A program made the position numbers and the translations under genes. From Physcomitrium patens (taxonomy: Eukaryota; Streptophyta; Bryopsida; Funariales; Funariaceae), in the NCBI RefSeq assembly GCF_000002425.4, contig NC_037253.1, positions 435,169 through 499,168 of the forward strand: a stretch of DNA of 64,000 nt, read 5' to 3'. Each line of letters opens with the position of its first letter. The first letter of the stretch is position 1. The notes beneath the pieces were generated by a model, which worked only from the letters and a program-made list of their open reading frames with translations, had not been told where the DNA came from and made no database searches. Positions 25,751-37,357 of the stretch are shown here, piece by piece.

Positions 25751-25921
25751 TGGAAATAGTTTTTTTAGAAGCTAGATAATTCATTGAGAGCCTTGTGAGG
25801 GATGGTGAAACATATAGTGCCCAATGGGCTGCAACCTAGTGGATGTGATTGTAGTAAAGGTTACTTCCCTTTAATCGGATCTTCTCTTTTATCTAACATG
25901 AGATGTTAAGGTTGTATTCCA
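25751..25921 (-). repeat. Short LTR remnant (about 171 bp), minus orientation
   Basis: The segment begins TGGAAATAG and ends GTATTCCA, giving TGGAA/TTCCA inverted ends with TG and CA termini. It lies next to a tRNA-type primer site. The small size fits a miniature terminal-repeat element or a short copia LTR. I did not find the partner LTR, so this is probably a truncated old copy. Confidence 0.35.
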
Positions 25922-27180
25922 AAATTTGGAAAACAGTAAATAGATAAAGACCAGGCCAGAATGGCTGAACTCAGTTCTCTGAACAAGTCTGGAGAACCTG
26001 CATAACCTTGTAAACAATATGGCAACAACAAGAAGAGAGGTCTTGTCAAGCTGTGAGGGCATCAAAAATCAGTGGGTTTAAGGTTTCAAAGCTTCCTGGA
26101 CAGAAGAAGGTTTTTGCTGACATTAAAGAGAGCGAGAAAGAGTAAACACAGGATTCAGATGTTAGTGAGGGTCAACAAGTTGAGTCGGCAGCTGAAAACA
26201 AACTTCAGAAGAAGAGGAGATTTGAGAGTTCGGCGTCGCTGTGGATGCTATGTCGCTCGGCAACTCTACGGAAGGCTCTTGCAAAGGATTCGACTGTTGA
26301 GATCGATGTCGACCGTTGTTGGAGGCAAAGGAGTCCCAGGTTGCTAAGGTGTTTCGATCGTTTCGGTTAACAGACTACTTTGACAGTAGGCGCTGCAAGT
26401 GCAATCTAGCGTCGTTGATGAACAAAATAATTGGTTTGACAGCGAAATCAAAGCTGGTGGAGTGAGTCTGGTCGGCATGTCACAGACGACTGAATATTCT
26501 GGCGATTGGAAGTACACTTGATGGTGAGAAAAAAGGGGGTACTTCTTGGTTGTAGTAGCCGACTTGAATGCTGAGGAGGTCGGGCTGTGAAGGGAGTTGG
26601 AAGCATCGATTGATTCCGAGATATTGTGATGATGATATCGACCTAGCGTATCACTCTGAAACAGTTAAATGCGGTGTCGGAACAGTTATTCATGCCAGGG
26701 CTGTAGTTCTTTCGATCGTTATTACGAGATTCGTATGTGTCGGTGAGTCTTCAGCAAGTTTAGGAGGCGTTCTGAAGAAGCTTCTGGTTAGAGTGATTGC
26801 GAAGAGTCGACAGTTTGCTCCTGTTAGGGCAGTCGAGGTAGGGAGATTGTACTTTACCTCAAAGAAGAGATGCCGACGGAGAGAGTTGGGCATTAGGCGG
26901 ATAGCTGCGACATGAAGTTAGATGCAACAGCGATTGCTAGGAATCAGCTGGGTATGTGCGAGGTGCAAGGTGTGCGAGAACATTCCGATTGTGCTGTGCA
27001 GGAACAAGGTAGACGTTAAGTACAGACAGGTGGAAGAATGGTAAAGCTGTGGCTAGGCAACCAGAGGAGGAGCATTACTATGTGTACAACAAAGGAGATT
27101 GTTAGGATTATCATGTGTAGCATGGTTTTCTGAGAGTGTGGGGCAATAGATTATTAGGGTTATAGGCAATTTCTGTGAAG
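25922..27180. pseudogene. GC-richer decayed coding-like block, unidentified
   Basis: About 1.2 kb is clearly richer in GC and CpG than its surroundings. On the plus strand, short stretches read like ordinary protein (for example FKVSKLPGQKKVFADIKE near 26080 and AKVFRSFRLTDYFDSRRC near 26340) but in different frames with stops between. The longer Arg-rich frames at 26072-26347 and 26568-26915 do not look like protein. It may be a decayed host gene or an unrecognised element; I cannot name it. Confidence 0.3.
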
Positions 27181-27319
27181 TAAAAATTTTATAGATTTTA
27201 TTCAATTTAATTGTGAAGAGACCTAAAGTAAATTCTTGCCATGACAGTAGTAATTGTAATTAATATGCAATTAAATTATTCTATTTTAAAATTATAAACA
27301 AATAAAACAACGTTATTGT

Positions 27320-27835
27320 TAATTGTTTTATTTGTTTGAATAATTGTTTTATTTGTTCTATTTGTTTGAATTAACCTAGTCTCTAGTCTTCTTAGTTTTA
27401 AAAATAACCATTCTAGTTTTAATATTACACGAAATTTCAATGAATATTTATTCTTTTCAAGTGACAAAAGAATGTATTGATGTTTTGATTGTTTCTGATT
27501 TATGTCTTAGACAATTTGACAAGAATATTAATTCACTATTTTTGTTTTATTTCAAAAAGGAATATTTTATTTCACCTCTTTTATTATTCTTTATAGGTTG
27601 TAATTACCTAATTTTTTATTATTTAAGTTTGATTTTTTTATTTTTTAAAGAAAATGATCCATTTTTCTTTGTAAATTTTTTTATTTGATATTAGAGGTTG
27701 CAAATTATCCTCTTTTAATTTGATTTGGAAATTTATTTAAGTTCCTTATTTTAGAAATGAAAGAAAAAATTATAGGTGATACACTTGATAAAAGTGAGAA
27801 TAAATTTGCAACTATTATAGATCTTCACAAATTTT
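27320..27835 (+). mobile_element. LTR tail and leader fragment of a B-family chromovirus
   Basis: From about 27360 the sequence follows the end of the B LTR (CTAGTCTCTAGTCTTCTTAG, then ATAACCATTCTAG). It then has an AATTTGACAAGAAT word at the position of the self-priming site and a leader resembling that at 53130-53390. It is interrupted at 27836 by the LTR of element C. Old and broken. Confidence 0.5.
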
Positions 27836-30065
27836 TGTCATAGATATACATATTTATTTTTATAATTATTTAGACAATATGAATAGATAGAAGTAAATAA
27901 AAATAAATTAAGTTAATAATATCTTATAGAATAGCTTCCTAGAAGCTTTATAGATGCGATTTCACTTTTATATGTGTCTATAGGAAATTGATAGGATGAA
28001 CATTTGGTGAACAAATTAGCTATGTATCACAAGTATTGATAGCTTGTGGTATAAGCTAACTATATGGCGAACATATAAAGAACTTGTCTTGCAAGTTAAG
28101 ATATATGTCTTCCAAATTGGATACATATTAGAGGTCTTATAAAATGTTGATATATAGCTATTAATTAGATAGTATATATTAAGGTAAGAATGAAGCCTTT
28201 TTCACTCTTGTCAATATCTTTCTTGTTCTTAGTCTTATTTCAAGAAACACTAGTTTTCTTATCTTTGGCAATAGCCATTATAGTTTAATATTATATCATA
28301 TTTGAATGATTATTTAGTATTTTCTAATGACACAAAAGTATATTAATCTTTTAATTCTTTGAGATTTATATTCTTAATAGTTTGACAAGAATATATTTAT
28401 AATATCAAAGCTTTGTCTTTCTTGATTAAGAGTGGATTACTTTTTTTTTAAAAAGAAATAAAGATATAAGAAGTTGTAGATTATCCTTTTCTAAGCTGAT
28501 ATTGTTACCATTTTTTTTATTCTTAAGTCCTCTCTTCTACTTGTCTTGAGTAATATTAGATATTTTTTTTCTAGTGTTATTATAACAAAGCCTATTAAAA
28601 TGAAGAGTGCAATAGCACAAATACAAGAACAATCAACAAAGTTAATGTTTGCAATATATCAATCTGATTTACCACCAAAGAAAATAACAAGATTAGCAAG
28701 AAGTAGAGATATAGAAATGATTAAAGCTACTTTAATACTTGTATCAAATTGTATTACTTTTCATATAATAGAACACCATTGAAGCATTAAAGAACTAAAA
28801 GTTGTACAATGTAAGAAGTTTGATGATATAAAATCAAAGTTTTGAAGATTCATTGATTAAATAAAATTAATAGTTAAATTTTAATTCCAAAGCTATAAAA
28901 CTCTAATATCATAAGTTAGATTTATTTCAACACTATTTTCAGATTTTACATTATAATAATTTTCATCTACTACTGAATAATGAGATCCAAAATTAGATAA
29001 TTTAAAAGCTTTTTTGATAGAATTTTGATTCATGTATGGAAAAAATGATGCAATTTGTGTTGCAACCAATAAGATTCATATTTTGCGATAAGGCAATCAA
29101 TGCATAACATTATATGTTTCAAAGTTTTAGCAACTTTTAACTAATATCAAATTGAGTGATATTCAAATCTTTAATCAATTTTTCTATAAATTATAATATA
29201 AAAAAAGAAATTCATGCTCAACTTATATGATCTTCAAACATTAAGTCAAGTAATTGACTTTGTTGTGAAGTGTGACAATCAATTTTTTTAATTTTGATCT
29301 AAGAGTTATATAAGCAGATCTTAATATTTTTATAATTCAATGGCAATACTAATATCTTTTTAACATATACATTTGAAAGCGGAAGATATGTAAATTGATA
29401 TGGTATATTTTAAACCTCATACTGGGCAAAAAAAAACTTATAAGGAACAAGAAAGATTGTACTTATACTGTGGAGAACCTAAGCATACTATTTAAAGAAG
29501 CAACAAAACCACAAACTAAGAGGTATGGTTGTCAAAGAAAACAATATGTTAAAAAATGGGTTTGTCCAACTATAATAAAGCCCATGAGGCTAAAATCTTA
29601 TATAATAACTAATAAAGGTTCTATCTTCTCCTCAAAAACCTCTTGTTATTTTTCAATAGATGTTAATTTAGAATCTAAATATTACAAATCCTCTATCTTA
29701 TTAAATTTAAGAGTCTTAGCTTGTTTCTTAGATGAAGAATTTATCAAAAGATATGTCATACTTTTAGTGAAGTAAACTTATTCATATAAAAGTCTTAGAT
29801 AATGTCATATACATACATATTTATTCTAATATTTACTTATATGATTAGATAGAAGTAGATAAAAATAGATTTATTTTATAATATTTTTTAGAAAAGATTT
29901 TTAAAAGTTTTATAAATGTTTCTTTGATTTTATATGTATATTTAGTTGAATAATAGGTTAGAAACTTCATCAACAAATTAATCACGTGTTGGTAGCTTGA
30001 AAAATAAGCTAATTATGTGGTACACATATAAAAAACTTGTCTTATAAGTTAAGATATATTGTCCT
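27836..30065 (+). mobile_element. Element C: decayed, internally shortened B-family chromovirus
   Basis: An LTR at about 27836-28380 aligns along its whole length with the B LTR, including the TATA region and the ACTCTTGTCAA word at 28204-28214. A leader with the self-priming region and PBS-like word follows, then gag remnants (about 28580-29560, with a CCHC-like CGEPKH region) and the beginning of protease (CFLDEEF near 29730). It then passes straight into a second, incomplete LTR (about 29800-30065). Most of pol is missing and the coding parts carry many breaks. Differences from B are largely C-to-T and G-to-A. Confidence 0.7.
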
Positions 30066-33000
30066 AATGTAACATGGATGATAAATAATAAAAAAAAGAA
30101 AACATTATATTATAGAAGATCTTATTTTAAAATATTATAGAAAATATCTTAAAAATTAGGTAATAGTCAAAAAGATAGTAAAACTAAAGGTTACTATTGC
30201 TACCTTTTTACAAAATAGACCTATATTAACTTTGTAAGGCCATAAATAAGGCAAAACAAAGTATATTAGAAAATAAAATGATATAAACATGTGTAAGAAG
30301 GAGTTAAGAGTAGACTTTAGTAAAAATTATCTCAAGAAGTCAAGAATTGATACCTAAAGAGGACCAATTGTCAACCTAGGTCAAAATCAGACCCTAAGGC
30401 ACAAAATCATTCACCTATGGTGATTCTAGGGTTCTTTGGAAAATTGAAGAATGGAATTTGAAAGAAAACTTGATAAGGTTTCTATATGTATTAGTTTTAT
30501 ATGATTTGGATTTGTAATATCTTTGTAAGAGCTTTACAAAGTTAAGATTGTTTTGGATGAGTTGGATTTTATTGAAATAAAATAGGATTGACCTTTTAGA
30601 CAATTTTAGAAGTGTTTTAGCAGATCTACAAATGAAATTTTATAGGTTGGTGGATATAGTTGTACTTAATATATATTATGAATTTAAGATCAATCAAATG
30701 GTTAGATCGAAGTGTGTAATTTTTTTTTGTGGATTGAGGTCTTAGAAATTGAAGAGTGAGTATCAATGAGTATTTTTATGATTTTTAGTAAATTATTGAT
30801 TGGATTGAAATAAAATTTTTTTATATAAAGTTTAGACTTGATCTAAAGAATTTAAGTGAATTTTGAAAAAAATAAATGATTCAAATAGGAGATATTGGTA
30901 CTAGAAGTTCAACATTTAGATTGGAGTAGGAGGCTGGTCAACTTCCAAGTAGATTTTAAGGTTTTTCTTCTATTTGGTTAGTATGATTATCTTTGAATTT
31001 TTTGTACTAGTATTTAACTAAGATATTGAAAGGTGTCTAAAATTTTAAGTAAGATCAAAAATTTAATTAATAGATATTGGAATTCTAATTTATCTTAGGA
31101 TTTATTTAAGATTTGATTTAAGACTTTGGATTTGTCTAGGATTTGATTTAGGATTTAGGATTTTCCTAGGATTTGATTTAGACTTTGAGATTTATTTAGG
31201 ATTTTATTTAGAATTTAGGATTTATCTAAGATTCGATTTAGGATTTATAATTTATCTAGGATTTGATTTAAAATTTAGGATTTATTTAGAATTGGATTTA
31301 GGATTTAAGGTTTATCTAGGATTTGATTTAAAATTTAGGTTTTATATAGGATTTAATTTAGGATTTAGAATTTATCTAAGATTTAGTTTAGGATTTAGGA
31401 TTTATCTAGAATTTGGTTTAGGATAAAGGTTTGATGTAAGATTTACTTAAAAGCCATTAGAATTTTAATTAGGATTAAAGTAGGATTTGACTAAGATTTG
31501 TTTAAGATTTATTTAAGATTTCTCTAATATTCCTTTAGGATTTTTTTATGATTCTTTTGTAATTTCTTGAAGATATTTTTTGGATTTGATTAAATCTAGA
31601 TTAGTATTATTAAGGTTTAATTGATGTTTAATTAATATTCTATTAGAGTTGTTAGGATCTTATTATTGCAATTCTTCTTCTACCTTCTATAGTAAGGTTT
31701 CCAATGCATTCTAAAGCAAGACTTCACGTAATACAACATATTTGATGAAACAAATATAAAAAGCTTGAAATGAAAGGTATTTAGAAATTTTCTTAGGTTA
31801 TTTGAATTATGGAGAAGAAAGAGCTATGGATAGTGCTTCAATTAGAGCTACAAGAAGAGGTAATAGTGGAAGACAAGGTATGTATTTTGACCTCAACTCT
31901 ATAAGCATGTTTGAGGCTTTTGCCTTATTTATGCAACAATAATAGATTAAAGAACAAAAAAAAGATATGAAAAACAAAGCATTATATACTGTTATAGATA
32001 AGATTGATCAATTTGAAGGAAAAGACATCATAAAGTATTTAAGGTGGTATATAAAAGAAATGAAATTGAAGCATGTTCTAGAAAAGGAGATGGTTCAATT
32101 ATTTGAATTGACTATTGCTTCAAAGATAAAAAAATCATGTAAAGTCTATTATAAGATATTTTAGAGGTTTATGGAAGAATTTTTTTTAAATATTGAAGGA
32201 TGTATTTTTTTTAGAAGTTAGTGATCACATTACAAAGAAATCATTTTTCAAGTGGATTGAAAGGCCTAAGAAGGATCTTTTAATAAAAAAATTATTAAAA
32301 AAGTTTAAATAGTAATATTCTCTTTTATCAAAAAAAAGAAAGGCAATTATTGGATCTAAGTAAAGTAGAATTTTTTCTTCAAGTGGCTAATAGAGAATCA
32401 CAAGAGAAGTTAGAAATCTTGCTTGAAAATAAAGAAGAAGATGAAGGATTTATGATAAATTAGAAAGAAGTAGAAAAAGCAGTAGAATTGCTTGCAAAAA
32501 GAAAAAAAATAAGAATAAGATGGATATTCAAAAACCATTGTAAGTATCTCAAGTAAAAATTACTATTATCAATCCTACATCTATGATTCAAACTTCAATG
32601 ACTACGTCATAGAAAGAAGAAATATACATTAATGAAATTATACAAGGGATGAGATATTTACAAATAAAATATATAAAATTTGAAAAAAAAAAGAAAATCA
32701 TCAAGAATATCAACAAAAAGAAGATTAGAATTGATAGAAGGTATAGTGCTTAGGTATATGTGGTGTGATAGTATGGATCATTCAAAGAAAAAATATAAAG
32801 ATTTTATAAAGGCATTATGCAATGGAGTTATTTTTTTTAAAATCGTATGATATATTTAAAAGAAAGTGGATAAAAATTAAACAAAAACTTTGATAAAGGT
32901 AAGATGAAGGTGTTTACAAAGGAAGCATTTAAAAACTAAAACAAGGAAGTATCAACATATTGGATGGAAGCAAGTCTGGGCAAATATTCAAGTATAAATC

Positions 33001-35522
33001 TTGAATTTTTAGGAGAATCTAATTCTTTGTAGTTAAGTACAATGAGTTATACTAAAAAAAAAAAAATTTCTACAAATGATTTAAAACTTATTAACAATAA
33101 TATTTGATAAATTATTAGGTGGGATAATCTAGTAGATGGATTATCAATGCATGTTCATATTGCAAGGAATTAACATGAAGCAATAATAGAAGAAAAACAA
33201 AGGAAAAATGAAAATAATAAAGGTCCATCAAAAAAAACTACAAGAGGAGAAAAAAATAAAACAAAAGAATCCTATGCATGAAAAGATAACAAAGAATATT
33301 TCTGCAAAGAAAAGAAAAATTGTGAAAGAAAAAGTAAAGGCTTCTGCTTATAAATTACAATCGGATATTGAGGCAACAACGGATTTGAAGAAGAATTTAA
33401 AAGATCACATTTTAAATAGTAAGGTAGAATTTAAATTGAGTGAAGTTCTTGGAATAGCAAAAAAAAAATTTGTGAGGTTATTATAGATATTATTAAGAAA
33501 AAATGACAAATTTTGGATGAGAATATGGCTTCAAATATACATAGGAAAAGAGTAATAATAAATGAAAAAGATAATGATTATGTATAAGAATTATGAAAAA
33601 AAAGAAGAATCTAAACTTTTAGTCATTATTCTCTTAGTCATTGAATAAGAGCAATAACAAAGATATTGGTGAAGTTGGAAAATTTGGATTAATCTATTGT
33701 GGTATAAATTGATCATAGTTTGGAGATCAATCGATATCAAAAGAATTGTATGAAAAGAATAAGTAGCCTATTGATAATAAGTATGGATGGATGATTTGAG
33801 TAGCAAATAATTCACAAGGAGAATTATATGAGGCATATCCAAATGTGAAGGTTACAATAAGAGATGTTAGTGATGAATAAAACTTCTTTGTATAAAATAT
33901 GTGTACTTATCCTATCATTCTAGGACAACCCTATGTTATGGCTCTTTGTACAGAAACAAAGGTTATAGACAATGGATTGGTATATATTTAGATTAGGAAT
34001 GAAGATAGAATAAAAATAATAAAATTTTTGACAATATGTACTAATCATGAGAAAAAACAAGGAAGTTTGAAAGAGAAATCTTTGCCAAAGATTACTAGAG
34101 AATTTAGAAATGAGAATCTGAAGGATTTTCATCATATGCTATTATAAAGCAGAGTTGTAATGGTAGAGGGGTGATGACTTCTCACTTATTAGAAGAGATG
34201 AAGCCATTGTTGTATTATCATGAGATGGATATATTTCATTTAAAAATATAAATAATTTTAGAAGAATAGAGAAGAAAAATATCAAAAGTATAGAATATGA
34301 GTTGAAAAAATGTGGAGTGCTTGATGAAGATGAATGCATATTGAAGATACTTGAAGAAAGTGGCTTTGATGATACTATGGATAGATTACAAGTATTATTG
34401 AATTTAGATTTTGAAAATGATGATAAAATAGTAAATATATAATTTAAGTAATTTTATAACAAGGTAGAAGAATATATTGATAAATATGATATGAAGATAG
34501 AAACTAAGTACAAGTCTATTACTAAGAAGATTATATTAGTAGTATTGCCACTACCATTGGATTATGAGAATAGGGTTGAAAAGACTTCTATGTAATCCAA
34601 TTTGAGAGATCTAAGGAAAATAAGGCATAAATTTAAAGATAATTTGCCATTGGATGGGTTGAAGGTTGGATGTGATGACTTTTTGATGGAAGATGAAGAA
34701 AGATGTTTCAAAGAGATGTTTTTTTGACATGACAAGGTATTTGCATTTGAATCAAATGAAATAGAATGTGTGAATCCAAGTATAGTGATATCTATGGTTA
34801 TTTTCATAATTCCACATGAACCATGGAATTTAAGGCCAATTTTGATTCCAAAGGCCTATTTCCTTAAGCTTATTGAATTATTCAATGAAAAGATTAAGAT
34901 GGAAATTTTAAAACCATTTATTGCACCATATTCTAATCAATGGTTTACAATACCTAAGAAAAATAGAATATTGAGGTTTATTCAAGATATACAACTAGTA
35001 AATAAGATGACTATTAAGAAGATGGATTCTAGTCTAATGGTGGATGAATTTTTAAGAGTATTTGCAAGAAAAATACTTTATTTTATGTATGATCATTATT
35101 CAAGATATGATCAATTTCAATTAGCAATGCAAAGCAGAGATTTGACAACTATGAAGATACCATTAGGATTGGTTAGAATATGTACACTACCACAAGGGAC
35201 TACAAATTCAATAGTACATAAAATAATCAGAATGCATAAGGTATTAAGATATTTTATTCTAGAAAAAACAATACTTTTTTTAGATGATGTGCTAATTAAG
35301 GGATATAAAGAAGAAGAAAATAATAGAACATTGGATTCAATGGGATATAAAAAGTTTGTGGCAGATCATATTCACAATTGTGAAAAGATTTTGATAGGAT
35401 TAGAGGAGGTGCATTTAACCTTATCAAGAATAAAATCAATATTTGGAGTAATAACTAAGCAAGCTCCAATGAGTGTTGTGCTATACTTCTTTTTTTTCCA
35501 TGCTTCTTTGTTGTTTTTTTAG
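30066..35522 (+). mobile_element. Element F: decayed Ty3/gypsy element of fungal-type lineage
   Basis: A different lineage from A and B. The probable left LTR begins near 30064 (TGTAACATGG), where element C is cut off. Gag-like sequence (about 31740-33000) includes YLRWYIKEMKL and a knuckle of the form CxWCDxxDHSKKKxKDF near 32760. A protease-end word ILGQP lies near 33920. The reverse transcriptase (about 34780-35300) reads IPHEPWNLRPI, IPKKNRILRFIQDIQ, LPQGTTNS and ILFLDDVLIKG. The PW..KPI..P, LP.G.TNS and (F/L)DD(V/L).IKG pattern is the one I associate with the large basidiomycete Ty3 family. RNase H and integrase are not evident. Old, with many breaks. Confidence 0.6.
31085..31440 (+). 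repeat. 30-bp minisatellite (TTTAGGATTTA family)
   Basis: About eleven degenerate copies of a roughly 30-bp unit built from GGATTTGATTTA, GGATTTA and GGATTTATCTA. More diffuse variants continue to about 31570. It probably belongs to the LTR or leader of element F. Confidence 0.7.
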
Positions 35523-36588
35523 TTCTTATCCACAACCTCCTATTAAATCTACTTTTATTCCTTCCAATTCACTTTTAAAAGAGTAAGAAGAAAAAGAAAA
35601 AAAATTGGTAGTACTAAACACTATTAATGAATTAAAGCTGATATACTACACTTATTGATAACCACTACACTACCATACTTCTAAAAATAATACAACTATT
35701 GACTACTAAGTTAGTTCAATGAGATTATAGTGCTATCTTTGAATATTAATTTTTTTGAAAAAATCTATGTACTTAAAGCCATATTTTATTATATCTAGAA
35801 GAAAAAAAAGAGTAAAATGAATCATAAGCAATATAGGACAAGTCCTCCTAAGTTTGTTGGTTGCCTACAAAAGAAGTACCATCCTTCTCCATTATATTAT
35901 TGTAGTAGTGAGAAAGCTTAATTTTGTTGAATAGCTTCTACTTAGTGCAGCCATAGCTATAGTGCAAATATTTGATAAAAAAAAAAAAAAAAAAAAAAAA
36001 AGAACAAGAAATCTAGCATTGCTATACTAAGAATCTCAATTATCAAAATGACTACAAAAAGAACATGGTATAAACACAAGATTTTTGCAATATTAGTGCC
36101 ATCAATCTAATATACACTTGCTGAAGGAAAACACACAAAAAAAATTGGAGCTTCTTTTCTTAAACAAACATAAAAAAGAAGCAATATTGAAGGTCACATT
36201 AGATTTTTGTTGATGCTTTCCTCTTGAATTCAAAGATCAATGTCATCCACTTAGAAGTGGAGGCCCAATATTTGGCTTCAAAACTTTAGTAGCTCTATAT
36301 CCAAGCATGCACGATTTGGCTACATGTATTAATATTATATATATAATATGATATTATATACACCATATGTTACATAATATCATGTTTATCATATGAATAT
36401 AATATCAATATGATATTGATACCATATTCCATATAATTTCAGATTGTATCAATTTTAAATAGATACTATATTATTTATGGTATAGCTAATTATAAAGATA
36501 ACTATATATAGATCATATTTATATTATATATGGTCCATTTAATACTAAAATTTTGAATATTTTAGATTTTGTGAGTAAAAATTTCACT
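35523..36588. other. AT-rich remainder between elements F and B
   Basis: It has no coding frame I can support. It holds a poly-A run at about 35979-36001 and a short palindromic AT field at 36330-36420. It may include the decayed 3' half of element F. Confidence 0.4.
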
Positions 36589-36593
36589 CCTTA

Positions 36594-37145
36594 TGTCACG
36601 GCCATAATCATGTAAGCTAATAATTACATATAGAAATAGGTAGAAGTAAGTAAAAGTAGATAAAAGTAAGTTAATTGTATAATATTTAATATAGAAGCTT
36701 CCTAGAAACTTCCTAGACGCTGCTTTGACTTCATAGGTGTCTTTAATTGACTTTTTGGATTAGAAACGTGGTCAACAAGTTGGCCATGTGCCACACATGT
36801 TGTTAGCTTGAAGATCAAGCTAACTATGTGGCCCACACGTAGAAAAACTTGCCTTGTAAGTCAAGGCATGTGTCCTACAAAGTCAACACATATTGGAGGT
36901 CCTATAGAACGTCGCCACGTAGCCCCTAGTTAGATAGTATATATAGAGACAAGAGTGAAGGCTTCTTCACTCTTGTCAACTCCTTTCTTGCTTCTAGTCT
37001 AGTTTCAAGGGTCTCTAGTTTTCTTGTATTTTGGCAATAGCCATTCCAGTTTCTTTCTTAATATACATATTTCTATTTTTTCCTATTTCTTTTTGAGAAA
37101 AGTCTCACTTACTCTTTAGCTTTCATCGAGTTCTTGTCCTTGACA
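36594..37145 (+). repeat. Element B 5' LTR (552 bp)
   Basis: TGTCACGG to CTTGACA. It differs from 42414-42965 at three positions by direct column comparison. U3 is 36594-36968, and R starts at the predicted start 36969. Two GAAnnTTC pairs near 36693-36712 are spaced by 3 instead of 2, so they are not a good heat-shock element. Confidence 0.95.
36938..36979 (+). promoter_or_regulatory. TATA box, palindrome and predicted start site of element B
   Basis: TATATATA starts at 36938, 31 bases before 36969. The 11 bases from 36969 (ACTCTTGTCAA) are complementary to the site just inside the LTR, so 36969 is the predicted RNA 5' end. A perfect 13-bp inverted repeat (36948-36960 with 36965-36977, 4-base loop) overlaps this start. 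Confidence 0.65.
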
Positions 37146-37147
37146 GA

Positions 37148-37158
37148 TTGACAAGAGT
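37148..37158 (+). other. Self-priming primer-binding site of element B
   Basis: TTGACAAGAGT begins 2 nt after the LTR end and is the exact 11-nt reverse complement of ACTCTTGTCAA at 36969-36979. The geometry (2-nt spacer, 11 nt, match to the transcript 5' end) is the same as in element A, although the words differ. No tRNA-type site adjoins the LTR. Confidence 0.75.
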
Positions 37159-37235
37159 ACACTTACAATATCAGAGCTTTGTTTTTTCTTGAGTAAGAGT
37201 GGATTACCCCTTTCTCTTGACAAGACATAAGCGTA

Positions 37236-37264
37236 TTAGAAGTTTGCGGATTACCCACTTCTAA
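37236..37264 (+). other. Leader hairpin of element B
   Basis: An 8-bp perfect stem (TTAGAAGT 37236-37243 with ACTTCTAA 37257-37264) closes the 13-nt loop TTGCGGATTACCC. A GTGGATTACCCC word occurs just upstream (about 37198-37210). Element A has two equivalents with a different, still complementary stem. Possible packaging, dimerisation or translation signal. Confidence 0.6.
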
Positions 37265-37357
37265 ACTGATATTGTTCTTAGTATCTTCTTTGTTATCAAG
37301 TCTTTCTTTTCTTTTGTCTTGAGCAATATCAAACAAATTTTTCTTCTTAGTGTCATT

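Noticed and set aside
26072-26347. Arg-rich open frame as a real gene
   Set aside because: Composition is that of a shadow frame; other frames of the same stretch look more protein-like.
31085-31570. Interstitial telomeric repeat (TTTAGGG type)
   Set aside because: The word is TTTAGGATTTA in a roughly 30-bp unit, not tandem heptamers.
36693-36712. Heat-shock element in the LTR of element B
   Set aside because: Two GAAnnTTC pairs are separated by 3 bases, not 2, and no third unit is in phase; much weaker than in element A.
37168-37177. ATATCAGAGC as the working tRNA primer site of element B
   Set aside because: It lies 22 bases inside the LTR and misses the first bases of the match; the 11-mer next to the LTR is a better candidate.
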